Origin: Streptomyces kanamyceticus
GTDB taxonomy: Bacteria > Actinomycetota > Actinomycetes > Streptomycetales > Streptomycetaceae
DNA length: 64,000 nt
Reading direction: 5' to 3'
Assembly (NCBI RefSeq): GCF_008704495.1
Contig: NZ_CP023699.1
Span: 6,820,001-6,884,000 of the forward strand
Below, piece by piece: positions 43,006 to 51,851 of this stretch. Position 1 is the first letter of the stretch. Every line of letters starts with the position of its first letter. The notes under the pieces were generated by a model that saw only the letters and a list, made by a program, of their open reading frames with translations, did no database searches and was not told the origin of the DNA. A program made the translations under genes and the position numbers.

Positions 43006-43089
43006 GCGTCTCGTACGTCAGGTCTTGAGCGTCTCGTACGTCAGGTCTTGAGCGTCTCGTACGTCAGGTCTTGAGCGTCTCGTACGTCA
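43006..43089. repeat. Triplicated 23-bp repeat at the SDR 3' end
   Basis: GCGTCTCGTACGTCAGGTCTTGA starts at 43006, 43029 and 43052, with 15 bases of a fourth unit from 43075. On the minus strand each unit encodes TYETLKT and a TGA stop, so the gene's last codons and stop have been triplicated; because 23 is not a multiple of 3, every copy shifts frame. Confidence 0.92.
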
Positions 43090-43987
43090 CGCCCGTCAGA
43101 TCCTCCGAGGCGGCCCAGAGCCGTTCGCCCGCCACGTCGTTCAGCGTCCACTTCGCCCGCCAGGACCTGGTGGGCGCCCCGCGGACGCCCCAGGCGGGCC
43201 CGGTGAACCAGTCCGGCTTGACCCGCGGCTCCGTGGCCGCGTACAGCGTGGGCAGCGCGCCCGTCTCCGCGGCCTGCCCGATGATCCGGTTGCCGAGCTC
43301 CATGAATCGCTCTGCGGTCCTGCGGCCCTCCATCCTGGGGCCCGTGGCCTGCAGATTGGTCGAGGCGTAGCCGGGGTGGGCGGCGGCCGCGACGACCTCG
43401 GAGCCGACGGCGGCCAGGCGGCGTGCCAGCTCGTGGATGAAGAGGAGGTTGGCCGTCTTGGAGCGGCCGTAGGCGATCCAGCGGCGGTAGTGGCGCTCGC
43501 TGTTGAGGTCGCCGATGTCGATGTTGCCCAGCGCGTGGGCGCCGCTGGACACGCTGATGACCCGGGCGCCCGGGGTCCCCAGGAGGCGGGGCAGGAGCAG
43601 CCCGGTGAGCGCGAAGTGTCCGAGGTGGTTGACGCCGAACTGCGTCTCGAAGCCGTCCGCCGTGCGGCGGTAGGGCAGCGCCATCACGCCCGCGTTGTTG
43701 ACGAGCAGGTCGAGGCGGCCGTCGTCGTACGCCTCGGCGAACTGCCGCACGGACGCCAGGTCCGCGAGGTCGAGCCGCCCGAACTCGACGTCGGCGTCCG
43801 GCACCTCGGCCCGCAGCTCGTCCACCGCGCGCAGACCGCGCTCCGCGCTGCGGCAGGCGAGGACCACGTGGGCGCCGCGACGGGCGAGCTCGCGTGCCGT
43901 GACGTACCCGATGCCGCTGTTGGCGCCGGTGACCACGGCCCGGCGGCCGCTCTGGTCGGGGATGTCGCGCGCGGTCCAGGCGGGCAT
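43064..43987 (-). CDS. Short-chain dehydrogenase/reductase (retinol/protochlorophyllide-reductase-like)
   Basis: A 307-residue NAD(P)-dependent oxidoreductase. Cofactor motif VTGANSGIGYVTARELARRG at residues 19-38, LDLADLASV, NNAG, and the catalytic Ser with Y-x3-K in YGRSKTANLLF. The C-terminal extension (TGALPTLYAATEP) is typical of protochlorophyllide-reductase-like SDRs, which act on diverse carbonyl compounds. The substrate is unknown. The 3' end is part of a 23-bp tandem repeat. Confidence 0.88.
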   Translation of the reverse strand: MPAWTARDIPDQSGRRAVVTGANSGIGYVTARELARRGAHVVLACRSAERGLRAVDELRAEVPDADVEFGRLDLADLASVRQFAEAYDDGRLDLLVNNAGVMALPYRRTADGFETQFGVNHLGHFALTGLLLPRLLGTPGARVISVSSGAHALGNIDIGDLNSERHYRRWIAYGRSKTANLLFIHELARRLAAVGSEVVAAAAHPGYASTNLQATGPRMEGRRTAERFMELGNRIIGQAAETGALPTLYAATEPRVKPDWFTGPAWGVRGAPTRSWRAKWTLNDVAGERLWAASEDLTGVTYETLKT

Positions 43988-44131
43988 GGCAGGGCTCCCT
44001 CTGCAGCGGATGTACCGGAGTCTCGCCGCAGGGTAAGGCAGGGCGGGGCCGAGAGGGAGCCCGGCCCCGGGACCGAGGCGTACGGGCGGGTACTGGCGAG
44101 TACGGGCGAGTACGGGCCGGGTCCCGAGGGG

Positions 44132-44908
44132 TCAGGCCGCCGCGCCGCCGTCGATCAGCAGGTCGGCGCCGACCACGGAGCCCGATTCGTCCGACGCCAG
44201 GTACAGCACGGCCGCGGCGACCTCCTCGGTCGTCGAGACGCGGCCCAGCGGGTTGCTCTCCTTGACGCGGGCCGCGCGGTCGGCCTCGGTCTCGCCGGGG
44301 CGGAACGACATGGTGGTGTCCGAGGAGCCGGGGCTGACAGTGTTGATCCGGACGCCGTCGCGGATGTGCTCGGCGGCGGCGGCGCGGCTCAGCGCGGAGA
44401 CGGCGGCCTTGGTGGCCCCGTAGGCCGCGGTGCCGGGGGTGCTGGTGTGGGCGCCCAGGGTCGAGCCGATGTTGACGATCGCGCCGCCGGTGGCCTGCGT
44501 CCGCATCTGCCGCACCTCGGCCTGTAGCGCGAGCAGGACGCCGGTGACGTTGATGTCGAGCATCGTCCGCCAGTCGTCCTCGGGCAGTTCGGTGACCGGC
44601 TGCCCGGCGCGCAGGACGCCCGCGTTGTTGACGGCGACGTCCAGCGAGCCGAAGTGCTCGACGGTGGCCTCGACGAGGGCCGCGAGGTCGGCGGAGCGCG
44701 AGACGTCGGCCGTGCGGGCCAGGGCGGTGCCGCCCGCGTCCTCGATGAGCCCGACGGTCTCCTTCAGGGGGCCCTCGGAGCGCCCCGCGACGACGACGGA
44801 GGCACCCTCGGCGGCGAACGCGAGCGCCATGGCCCGGCCGAGGCCGGAGCCGCCGCCGGTGACGAGGACGGTGCGGCCGGTGAAGCGGGTGCGGGTTGCT
44901 GCAGTCAT
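44132..44908 (-). CDS. SDR oxidoreductase under TetR control
   Basis: A 258-residue classical SDR with VLVTGGGSGLGRAMALAFAAEG, NNAGVLRAG, GGAIVNIGSTLGAH (Ser) and Y-x3-K in YGATKAAVSALS, ending VVGADLLIDGGAAA. It reduces or oxidises an unknown alcohol or ketone. The operator at 44922, 13 bases upstream of the start, is nearly identical to one in front of the adjacent TetR gene, so the TetR protein probably represses both. Confidence 0.9.
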   Translation of the reverse strand: MTAATRTRFTGRTVLVTGGGSGLGRAMALAFAAEGASVVVAGRSEGPLKETVGLIEDAGGTALARTADVSRSADLAALVEATVEHFGSLDVAVNNAGVLRAGQPVTELPEDDWRTMLDINVTGVLLALQAEVRQMRTQATGGAIVNIGSTLGAHTSTPGTAAYGATKAAVSALSRAAAAEHIRDGVRINTVSPGSSDTTMSFRPGETEADRAARVKESNPLGRVSTTEEVAAAVLYLASDESGSVVGADLLIDGGAAA

Positions 44909-44921
44909 GATGAACTCTTTT

Positions 44922-44940
44922 CTTGACCGATCGATCTAGT
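44922..44940. promoter_or_regulatory. TetR operator copy 1 (upstream of SDR)
   Basis: The complement reads ACTAGATCGATCGGTCAAG and matches the site at 45594 at 17 of 19 positions. The centre CGATCG is self-complementary. Confidence 0.75.
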
Positions 44941-44989
44941 ATTAGGGCATGAAAAAGCGTCGTAAGAGGGTGTCTGGAGAGGGGGTGGC

Positions 44990-45574
44990 TCAGTCCAGGA
45001 GGGTCAGTGCCTGCTCCACCGCGTCCCGCACCCGCGCCGGATCCGTGGACGCCTTGCCGACCACGCGCAGCCCCTGCATCAGGACGAGGAGCATCCGCGC
45101 CAGCGTCAGCGGGTCGCGGTCCCGCGGCAGCTCGCCCTGCGCCTGGGCGCGGACGAGCGCGGAGTGCAGCAGGGTCTCGATCCGCTCCCAGCTGCGCTCG
45201 ACGGTGCGGGCGGCCGCCTCGTCGTGCGGGGCCAGCTCGGCCGCCGTGTTGGTGATGAAACACCCGGTCAGGCGGCATTCGTCGGCCGCCGCCTCGGCGC
45301 CGAAGCGGCGCACCGCCGCGCGTACGGCAGGTAGTGCGGGCCCGGGTGCCGACAGCTCGGCGAGGAGGATCGGGTTCTGGTTCTCGCCGTAGCGGTCCAG
45401 TGCCTTCAGGTACAGGTCGTGCTTGTTGCCGAAGGTCGCGTAGATGCTGGCGCGGCCGATGCCGAGCTCCTCGACGAGGTCGGCCATCGAGGTCGCCTCG
45501 TAGCCGCGCCGCCAGAACAGCTCTAGGGCCGACTGGAGCGCGGCGTCCGGATCGAATTCCTTGGTCCTTGCCAC
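44990..45574 (-). CDS. TetR-family regulator (AcrR/YxaF-like)
   Basis: A 194-residue repressor. HTH at residues about 10-55: DAALQSALELFWRRGYEATSMADL then LGIGRASIYATFGNKHDLY. The C-terminal domain (GCFITNTAAELAPHD, LLVLMQGLRVVGKA) is of the TetR_C type found beside oxidoreductases responding to electrophiles or quinones. An operator lies 19 bases upstream of its start and another in front of the SDR, supporting autoregulation and SDR control. Confidence 0.9.
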   Translation of the reverse strand: MARTKEFDPDAALQSALELFWRRGYEATSMADLVEELGIGRASIYATFGNKHDLYLKALDRYGENQNPILLAELSAPGPALPAVRAAVRRFGAEAAADECRLTGCFITNTAAELAPHDEAAARTVERSWERIETLLHSALVRAQAQGELPRDRDPLTLARMLLVLMQGLRVVGKASTDPARVRDAVEQALTLLD

Positions 45575-45593
45575 GAGGAGGACGCTACGCCGT

Positions 45594-45612
45594 TCTAGAA
45601 CGATCGGTCAAG
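45594..45612. promoter_or_regulatory. TetR operator copy 2 (upstream of tetR)
   Basis: TCTAGAACGATCGGTCAAG contains TTCTAGAA overlapping its left end and the CGATCG core. It matches site 44922 closely and overlaps the last codons of nirD. Confidence 0.75.
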
Positions 45613-45958
45613 CAATCTGCGTCGGGTAGACGGCGACCGTCACCTCGTCGTCGTCCAGGCACCGCCCCGACTCCAGGTCGAAGCGCTGCTTCAGGAGCGG
45701 CGACGCGACGAACGGGCGCCCGCGCTCGGAGCCGACCAGGCCCCGCGAGAGTACCGCCGCGCCTGTGAAGGGGTCCCGGTTGTCGATGGCGTACGCGCGG
45801 CCGTCCCTGTCCAGGAAGAGCGCGGCCTGTCGGCCGTCGGGCAGTAGTGCGGCGACGCCCCGGCCGGGGATGAGCCGGTCCAGGTCGCAGGCCGTGAACC
45901 AGTCCTGGTCCAGGCGGAGTTGAACCTTCAGGGCGGTGGTCTCGGGCGCGAGGGTCAC
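45608..45958 (-). CDS. nirD: Nitrite reductase small subunit
   Basis: A 116-residue Rieske-fold protein of the NirD type, which lacks the iron-sulfur cysteines. FTACDLDRLIPGRGVAALL, QAALFLDRDGRAYAIDNRDPFTGAAVLSRG and VASPLLKQRFDLESGRCL are typical. It partners NirB in NAD(P)H-dependent reduction of nitrite to ammonia. GTG 45958 overlaps the nirB stop as GTGA. Confidence 0.93.
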   Translation of the reverse strand: MTLAPETTALKVQLRLDQDWFTACDLDRLIPGRGVAALLPDGRQAALFLDRDGRAYAIDNRDPFTGAAVLSRGLVGSERGRPFVASPLLKQRFDLESGRCLDDDEVTVAVYPTQIA

Positions 45959-48558
45959 GGGGCGACACTTCCTTCCAGGGGGCGGGTGCCGAGGGCCAGC
46001 AGGGGCAGGTCCGGCTTGATCTGGCGGCGCTCGGGCACGAACCGGACCGTCGGGTCGGGGGTGCCCGGCGCGTTCACGAAGGACACGAAGCGCGCGAGCC
46101 GTTCGGGGTCGTCGAGGGTGTCGGCCCACTCGTCGCGGTAGTGCGTGACGTGGTCGGCCATCAGGGCCTCCAGTTCGGCGCCGATGCCGAGCGAGTCGTG
46201 CACGACGACGTCGCGCACGTGGTCGAGGCCGCCGTCGATCCGCTCCAGCCAGGCCGAGGTGCGCTCCAGGCGGTCCGCGGTGCGGATGTAGAACATCAGG
46301 AAGCGGTCGATCAGGCGCACGAGCCCCGCGTCGTCCAGGTCCTGGGCGAGCAGGTCGGCGTGGCGCGGGGTGGCGCCGCCGTTGCCGCCCACGTACAGGT
46401 TCCAGCCGCTCGCCGTGGCGATCACGCCGAAGTCCTTGGACTGGGCCTCCGCGCACTCGCGGGCGCACCCGGAGACGGCCGACTTCAGCTTGTGGGGCGC
46501 CCTGAGGCCCCGGTAGCGCAGCTCCAGGTCGATCGCCATGCGGACGCTGTCCTGCACGCCGTACCGGCACCAGGTCTGCCCGACGCAGGACTTCACCGTG
46601 CGCAGCGCCTTGCCGTACGCGTGCCCGGACTCGAAGCCCGCGTCGACCAACCGCGTCCAGATCACGGGCAGTTGCTCGACGCGCGCGCCGAACAGGTCGA
46701 TGCGCTGACCGCCGGTGATCTTCGTGTAGAGCCCGAAGTCCCGGGCCACCTCGCCGATGACGATGAGCTTGTCGGGGGTGATCTCGCCGCCGGGGATGCG
46801 GGGCACCACCGAGTAGGAGCCGTTCTTCTGGAGGTTGGCGAGGAAGTGGTCGTTGGTGTCCTGCAAGGCGGCCTGCTCGCCGTCGAGGACGTGCCCGCCC
46901 GCGCCGATCGTCGGGGCCAGCGAGGCGATGATCGAGCCGATCGCGGGCTTGCACACCTCGCAGCCCTCGCCGCCGCGCGCCGCGTCGCGGCCGTGCGCGT
47001 CGAGCAGCGCGCGGTAGGAGGTGATCCGCAGCGCCCGCACGATCTCGTACAGCTCCTGGCGGGTCTGCCCGAAGCAGCCGCACAGGCCGCTGTCGCCGCT
47101 CTTCGGCAGCAGCTGCCCGATCACCTTCAGGCAACTGCCGCATCCCGTACCGGCCTTGGTGCACTTCTTCACCTCGGGCAGCGAGGAGCAGGCGCGGATG
47201 GCGTCCTTGGTGACGTTGTGGCAGTTGCAGATCACGGCGGAGCCCGGCAGCGCCTCCGGGCCGAGCGCGGCGGCGGCGCCCGCGCCCGCGGGCAGCACCA
47301 ACTGCTCGGCGGGCAGCGGGGGTACGGTCCCGGTCAGCGGGCGCAGCAGGCCGTACGCGTCCGCGTCACCCACCAGGATGCCGCCGAGCAGCTCGCCGCC
47401 CGCGCCCATCACCAGCTTCTTGTACGTGCCCGAGCGCGAGTCGGCGTAGACGACGTCGAGGCAGCCCTCCGCCGCGCCGTGCGCGTCGCCGAAGGACGCC
47501 ACGTCCACGCCGAGCAGCTTCAGCTTGGTGGACAGGTCGGCGCCGGTGAAGCCCGCGCACTCCGTGTCGGCGATGGCGGCGGCCGCCGTCTCCGCCATCT
47601 CGTAGCCGGGCGCGACCAGGCCGTAGACGCGGCCGTCCGAGGCCTGCGCGCACTCGCCGATCGCGTACACGGCGGGGTCGCTGGTGCGGCACCGCTCGTC
47701 GACGGTGATGCCGCCGCGCTCACCGACCGACAGGCCGTGGTCGCGGGCGAGCTGGTCGCGCGGCCGCACCCCGGCGGAGAACACGACCAGATCCGTGGCG
47801 AGTTCGCTCCCGTCGGACAGCTTCATGCCGCGCACGGCGCCGTCATCGCCCGTCACGATCTCCTGCGTACCGGTGCCGGTGTGCACGGTCAGGCCCATGC
47901 CGGTGAGGGTCCGAAGCAGCGCGGCGCCGCCGCCCTCGTCGACCTGGACCGGCATCAGCCGGGGCGCGAACTCCACGACGTGCGTGGCGAGTCCGAGCCC
48001 GCGCAGGGCGCCAGCCGCCTCCAGGCCGAGCAGCCCGCCGCCGACCACCGCGCCGGTCGTCGCCCGCGCCTTCGCGTACTCCTCGATGGCCAGCAGGTCC
48101 TCGATGGTGCGGTAGACGAAGCAGCCCGTCGCGTCCTTGCCCGGCACGGGCGGCACGAAGGGGTAGGAGCCGGTGGCCAGGACGAGCGTGTCGTAGGCGA
48201 ACACGCGGCCCGAGCGCGCGGTCACCGTCCGCGCGTCCCTGTCGAACCGCTCGGCGGCGTCGCCGACGTGCAGCTCGATGCCGTGCCGCTCGATGAACTC
48301 CCGGTCGGTGAGGGAGAGTTCGTCGGGCGTGCGGCCCGCGAAGTACGAGGTGAGCTGGACGCGGTCGTAGGCGGGACGCGGTTCCTCGCACAGGACCACG
48401 ATCCGGTGCGTGGCGGTGAGACCGCGCTCGGCGGCCGCCTCCAGGAAGCGCTGGCCGACCATGCCGTGGCCGATGAGCACGATCGTGGGGCGGCGGTCCG
48501 GGGAGTTCTGGGAGTCCCAGGAATTCCGGGAGCTCGGCATGTCTGTGGGGATCGGCAT
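45955..48558 (-). CDS. nirB: Assimilatory nitrite reductase large subunit
   Basis: An 867-residue NAD(P)H nitrite reductase. It has an N-terminal FAD/NAD domain (VLIGHGMVGQRFLEAAAERG, VVGGGLLGLEAAGALRGLG), a BFD-like 2Fe-2S domain (ICNCHNVTKDAIRACSS, KCTKAGTGCGSC), and the sirohaem/4Fe-4S domains (VGQTWCRYGVQDS, SGCARECAEAQSKDFG). It reduces nitrite to ammonium in the cytosol. GGAGG lies 8 bases before ATG 48558. It follows the FAD oxidoreductase gene directly and overlaps nirD. Confidence 0.95.
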   Translation of the reverse strand: MPIPTDMPSSRNSWDSQNSPDRRPTIVLIGHGMVGQRFLEAAAERGLTATHRIVVLCEEPRPAYDRVQLTSYFAGRTPDELSLTDREFIERHGIELHVGDAAERFDRDARTVTARSGRVFAYDTLVLATGSYPFVPPVPGKDATGCFVYRTIEDLLAIEEYAKARATTGAVVGGGLLGLEAAGALRGLGLATHVVEFAPRLMPVQVDEGGGAALLRTLTGMGLTVHTGTGTQEIVTGDDGAVRGMKLSDGSELATDLVVFSAGVRPRDQLARDHGLSVGERGGITVDERCRTSDPAVYAIGECAQASDGRVYGLVAPGYEMAETAAAAIADTECAGFTGADLSTKLKLLGVDVASFGDAHGAAEGCLDVVYADSRSGTYKKLVMGAGGELLGGILVGDADAYGLLRPLTGTVPPLPAEQLVLPAGAGAAAALGPEALPGSAVICNCHNVTKDAIRACSSLPEVKKCTKAGTGCGSCLKVIGQLLPKSGDSGLCGCFGQTRQELYEIVRALRITSYRALLDAHGRDAARGGEGCEVCKPAIGSIIASLAPTIGAGGHVLDGEQAALQDTNDHFLANLQKNGSYSVVPRIPGGEITPDKLIVIGEVARDFGLYTKITGGQRIDLFGARVEQLPVIWTRLVDAGFESGHAYGKALRTVKSCVGQTWCRYGVQDSVRMAIDLELRYRGLRAPHKLKSAVSGCARECAEAQSKDFGVIATASGWNLYVGGNGGATPRHADLLAQDLDDAGLVRLIDRFLMFYIRTADRLERTSAWLERIDGGLDHVRDVVVHDSLGIGAELEALMADHVTHYRDEWADTLDDPERLARFVSFVNAPGTPDPTVRFVPERRQIKPDLPLLALGTRPLEGSVAP

Positions 48559-48559
48559 G

Positions 48560-49780
48560 TCAGCGGCCTCCGTCGTGGGTGAGCAGATGGAGCAGGGGAG
48601 TGTCGTCGTCGGGCAGCGGCTCCTCGGCCTCCCAGGCGCGGGCCAGCGCGCCGACCGCGTCAAGATCGCCGAGGAGTACGCCGCCGACGAGGCGGTCACC
48701 GCGGACCACGACCTTGCGGTACGTGCCGCGGGTGGCGTCGGTGAGCTGGACGACGTCGTCCTCGGGGCGCGGCTCCAGTTCCCCGAAGACGGCGAGGTCC
48801 AGGGGGCCTGGGCCCGCGAGGGTGAGGCGGGTGAGGGTGCGGGTGCCGGAGTAGGGGCGGGGGCGGGGGTGCCTCCCTGCCGTCGACAGGAGGTCGTCGG
48901 CCAGGGCGTCGGCCTGTTCCACGGCGGGCGTCGCCAGGCCGTAGACGCGGCCCGCGTGCTCCGCGCAGTCGCCGATCGCGCGGATGTGCGGGTCCGAGGT
49001 TCGCAGCAGGTCGTCGACGACGATCCCCTTGTGTACGTCGAGTCCGGCGGCCCGCGCCAGACCGGTGCGGGGGCGGGCGCCGCAGGCCAGGACGGTGACG
49101 TCGGTGCCGAGTACGTACCCGTCGGCGAGTTCGACCCGGCGGACGGCGCCGTCGACCACGCCGACGGCGCGCACCCGGCACTCCGTGTGCACCTCGACGC
49201 CGAGGCCTGTCAGGTGTGCGTGCACCAACTGGGACGACGGTGGGTCGAGTTGCCGCTCCATGAGGCGTTCGGCCTGCTGGAGGAGGACGACCTGGGCGCC
49301 TCTGCGGGCCAGCGCGCGGGCGGCCGAGACACCGAGCAACCCGCCGCCGATGACGGCGACGCGGACGCCCGGACCCGCTTCGGCGGACAGCGCGAGGCAG
49401 TCGTCCAGGGTGCGGAAGGCGTGTACGCCACGGGGGAGTTCGGTGGTGTCAGGCGCGAACAGGCCGCGCAGCGGGGGCAGGACGGGGTTGGCGCCCGTCG
49501 CGAGCACGAGCGTGCCGTACGGGACGACGGCGCCGTCCGCGCAGTGCACCCGCCGCTCCGCGCGGTCGACGCGGACGGCGCGGGTGCGGAGCGTGGTGCC
49601 GCGCGGGGTCGGCAGGGCGATGACGTCCGGGGCGTACCGGCCCGCGAGGACCTCCGCCAGCAGGACACGGTTGTACGGGGCGTGGTCCTCCTCGCCGATC
49701 AGTACGGTGTCGTCGCCGAGCCGCTGCGCTACGCGGATGCCGGCCGGGCCCGTGCCGATCACCACTGGCGTGGATGTCAT
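48560..49780 (-). CDS. FAD-dependent oxidoreductase of the nitrite reductase operon
   Basis: A 406-residue protein related to the NirB N-terminal domain and rubredoxin reductases: VVIGTGPAGIRVAQRL, PYNRVLLAEVLAGRY, VAVIGGGLLGVSAARALARRG and AIGDCAEHAGRVYGLATPAVEQA. It lacks the sirohaem and 2Fe-2S parts. As first gene of the nir operon, one base from the nirB start, it may supply electrons or act in nitrate reduction with NasA; this is inference. Confidence 0.88.
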   Translation of the reverse strand: MTSTPVVIGTGPAGIRVAQRLGDDTVLIGEEDHAPYNRVLLAEVLAGRYAPDVIALPTPRGTTLRTRAVRVDRAERRVHCADGAVVPYGTLVLATGANPVLPPLRGLFAPDTTELPRGVHAFRTLDDCLALSAEAGPGVRVAVIGGGLLGVSAARALARRGAQVVLLQQAERLMERQLDPPSSQLVHAHLTGLGVEVHTECRVRAVGVVDGAVRRVELADGYVLGTDVTVLACGARPRTGLARAAGLDVHKGIVVDDLLRTSDPHIRAIGDCAEHAGRVYGLATPAVEQADALADDLLSTAGRHPRPRPYSGTRTLTRLTLAGPGPLDLAVFGELEPRPEDDVVQLTDATRGTYRKVVVRGDRLVGGVLLGDLDAVGALARAWEAEEPLPDDDTPLLHLLTHDGGR

Positions 49781-50265
49781 GTCCCGCAGCCTGCGGGGTG
49801 GGTGTTACCCGGCCGGGGCCGGGTTGTTTCCCTCGGGGAACGGTGTTCTCAGTGGGGGGTCGGGGCGGGTGTGAGGGGCCGCTGCGCGGCTTGGTGGCGG
49901 GTCCCGTCCGGTTGCTCGGCGCCGGGCTGTGAGGTTGATGCCGGTCCCGTCCGGCGCCCGGTATGCCGCCGCTTCGCGGCGGATCCACGCCCACCCGTTT
50001 ACTCGGCACCGAGCTGCGAGGTAGGTGCCGGTCCCACTCGGAGTCAGGCACGCGCCCATCCGCCCACCCGTTTGCTCCGCACCGAGCGGTGGAGTAGGGG
50101 CCCGTCGGCACGTCACCGATCCCCGGCGGGTCCACACCTGCCCCGGCACCCCCGCAAGCCCCGTTGCTTAACCCCCCTTGAGCCGATCCTCAAGGCCGCC
50201 TTAAGGATCTCGGATACGTCGCCGACCAGCCGTTTCCCGGTGCCCCCGGCGCCTAATGTGCCGCC
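49781..50265. other. nir operon upstream region with imperfect repeats
   Basis: Nearly 490 bases without a gene. Three diverged copies of a motif resembling GTTTACTCGGCACCGAGCTG begin near 49911, 49997 and 50070. A CCGCCGC-TTC-GCGGCGG hairpin lies at 49966-49982. Promoters for the nir operon (minus) and the flavocytochrome (plus) must lie at opposite ends. No obvious tandem GlnR site could be assigned by eye. Confidence 0.55.
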
Positions 50266-51795
50266 GTGACCACCGAGGCAGCCGATTCCCGACTCGACGC
50301 GTACCCGGCGCTGTCCGCCTACCTGAGCCGGACGGATCCCACCCGGGCCACGCGCCCCGCACCAGTACCGCCGATGCCCGCCGAGCCGCCCCGGGTGGGC
50401 TCCGTGCGGAAGCGGAAGTCGACGCCGAAGCGGAAGTCGACGCCGAAGCGGAAGCGCAACGCGCGGGCCGCGACGGAACCGGCCGCGCCCCTCCGCCTCT
50501 CACCCGCCACCCTCCGCACCGGCCTCCTCACCGGCGCCCTCGCCGTCACCGCCCAATGGGCCGTGCAGGCCGAGCCGTCCGCGCGGCTCGACGTGCTGTT
50601 CGCCACCGGGGCTCATCTCACCGGGCTGCTCGCCGGGTACGGGATCCTCGTCATGCTCTTCCTGATGGCCCGCGTGCCCGCCGTCGAGCACGGCGTCGGT
50701 GCCGACAGGATCGCCCGGCGGCATGCGATCGGCGGGCGTTACGTGCTGAGCCTCTGCGCGGGGCACGCCCTCCTCGCCCTCTGCGGGTACGCCGCCCACG
50801 CCGGGACCGATCTCCTCAGCGCCGCCCTCGACCTGCTCGGCTACCCGGGCATCGCCGCCGCGACCGTCGGCACCGCCCTGCTCGGCGCCGTCGGCGTGAG
50901 CTCCGCCCGTGCCGTACGCCGTCGCGTCCCGCACGAGACCTGGCGCGCCGTCCACCTGCTCACCTACCTCGGCGCCGCCCTCGCCTTCGCGCACCAGCTC
51001 GCCGGGCCCGATGTCGCGGGCAGCGTCCTGACCCTCTGGCTGTGGGCCCTCGCGCACGCCACCGTCGCCGTCCTGCTGGTCTGGTACCGCCTGGTCGTCC
51101 CCGTACGGCAGGCGCTGCGGCACAGCCTGCGCGTCATCGACGTACGGACGGAGGGTCCCGGTGTCGTCTCCGTGGTCGTCCAGGGCATCGGGCTCGACGA
51201 ACTGCGCGCCGAACCCGGGCAGTTCTTCCGCTGGCGCTTCCTGCGGCGCAGGCTCTGGCACACCGCGCTGCCCTTCTCCCTCTCCGCGCCCGTCCGCGAC
51301 GACACCCTGCGCATCACCGTGAAGGCGGCGGGCGACCACACCCGGCGGATGCGGCGCCTCAGGCCCGGCACGCGCGTCCTCGCCACCGGGCCCTTCGGCG
51401 CGCTCACCGCCCACCGCCGTACGCGGCGCAAGGTGCTGCTCCTGGCGGGCGGCGTCGGCATCACGCCGCTGCGGGCCCTCTTCGAGACGCTGCCGGGCGG
51501 CCCCGGCGACCTCACGCTGCTCTACCGCGCGGGCAGCGCCGAACAGCTCGTCCTGCGCGCGGAGCTGGAGGCGATCGCCGCGAGCCGCCAGGCAGGTCTG
51601 CACTTCCTGCTCGGCCGCTCCGACGCCGCCTTCGACATGCTCGCCCCGCAGTCCCTGCGCAACCTCGTGCCCGACCTCGCCGAGCACGACGTCTACCTCT
51701 GCGGTCCGCCGGGGATGTCCGCCGCGGCGACGGCGGCGCTCGTACGGGCGGGCGTCCCGCAAGAACGCATCCACACCGAGTGCTTCACCTACTGA
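50266..51795 (+). CDS. Ferric-reductase-like transmembrane flavocytochrome
   Basis: A 509-residue membrane oxidoreductase. Residues 1-75 are a cytosolic basic tail with KRKSTP repeated (18-bp DNA repeat). About 80-275 hold six TM helices with His pairs (GRYVLSLCAGHALLALCGY, ETWRAVHLLTYLGAALAFAHQ) for two haems, and about 280-509 a ferredoxin-reductase domain: GQFFRWRF, PFSLS, GDHTRRMR, LLLAGGVGITPLRALFE and YLCGPPGM. Electrons pass from NAD(P)H through FAD and haem across the membrane, perhaps to Fe(III) or a small-molecule acceptor. Confidence 0.87.
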   Translation: MTTEAADSRLDAYPALSAYLSRTDPTRATRPAPVPPMPAEPPRVGSVRKRKSTPKRKSTPKRKRNARAATEPAAPLRLSPATLRTGLLTGALAVTAQWAVQAEPSARLDVLFATGAHLTGLLAGYGILVMLFLMARVPAVEHGVGADRIARRHAIGGRYVLSLCAGHALLALCGYAAHAGTDLLSAALDLLGYPGIAAATVGTALLGAVGVSSARAVRRRVPHETWRAVHLLTYLGAALAFAHQLAGPDVAGSVLTLWLWALAHATVAVLLVWYRLVVPVRQALRHSLRVIDVRTEGPGVVSVVVQGIGLDELRAEPGQFFRWRFLRRRLWHTALPFSLSAPVRDDTLRITVKAAGDHTRRMRRLRPGTRVLATGPFGALTAHRRTRRKVLLLAGGVGITPLRALFETLPGGPGDLTLLYRAGSAEQLVLRAELEAIAASRQAGLHFLLGRSDAAFDMLAPQSLRNLVPDLAEHDVYLCGPPGMSAAATAALVRAGVPQERIHTECFTY

Positions 51796-51800
51796 ACTAA

Positions 51801-51836
51801 CTGGACCTGCTGGACCTGCTGGACCTGCTGGACCTA
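51801..51836. repeat. Four 9-bp tandem repeats after the flavocytochrome
   Basis: CTGGACCTG occurs four times head to tail (the last with a final A) beginning five bases after the stop codon. It separates the gene from the small membrane protein at 51852. Confidence 0.9.
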
Positions 51837-51851
51837 CTGAGAGAGCTGATC

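Noticed and set aside
46141..48582. 813-codon open frame on the plus strand opposite nirB
   Set aside because: It is antisense to a fully conserved nirB and its translation is low-complexity Arg/Gly/Val; very high GC keeps such frames open.
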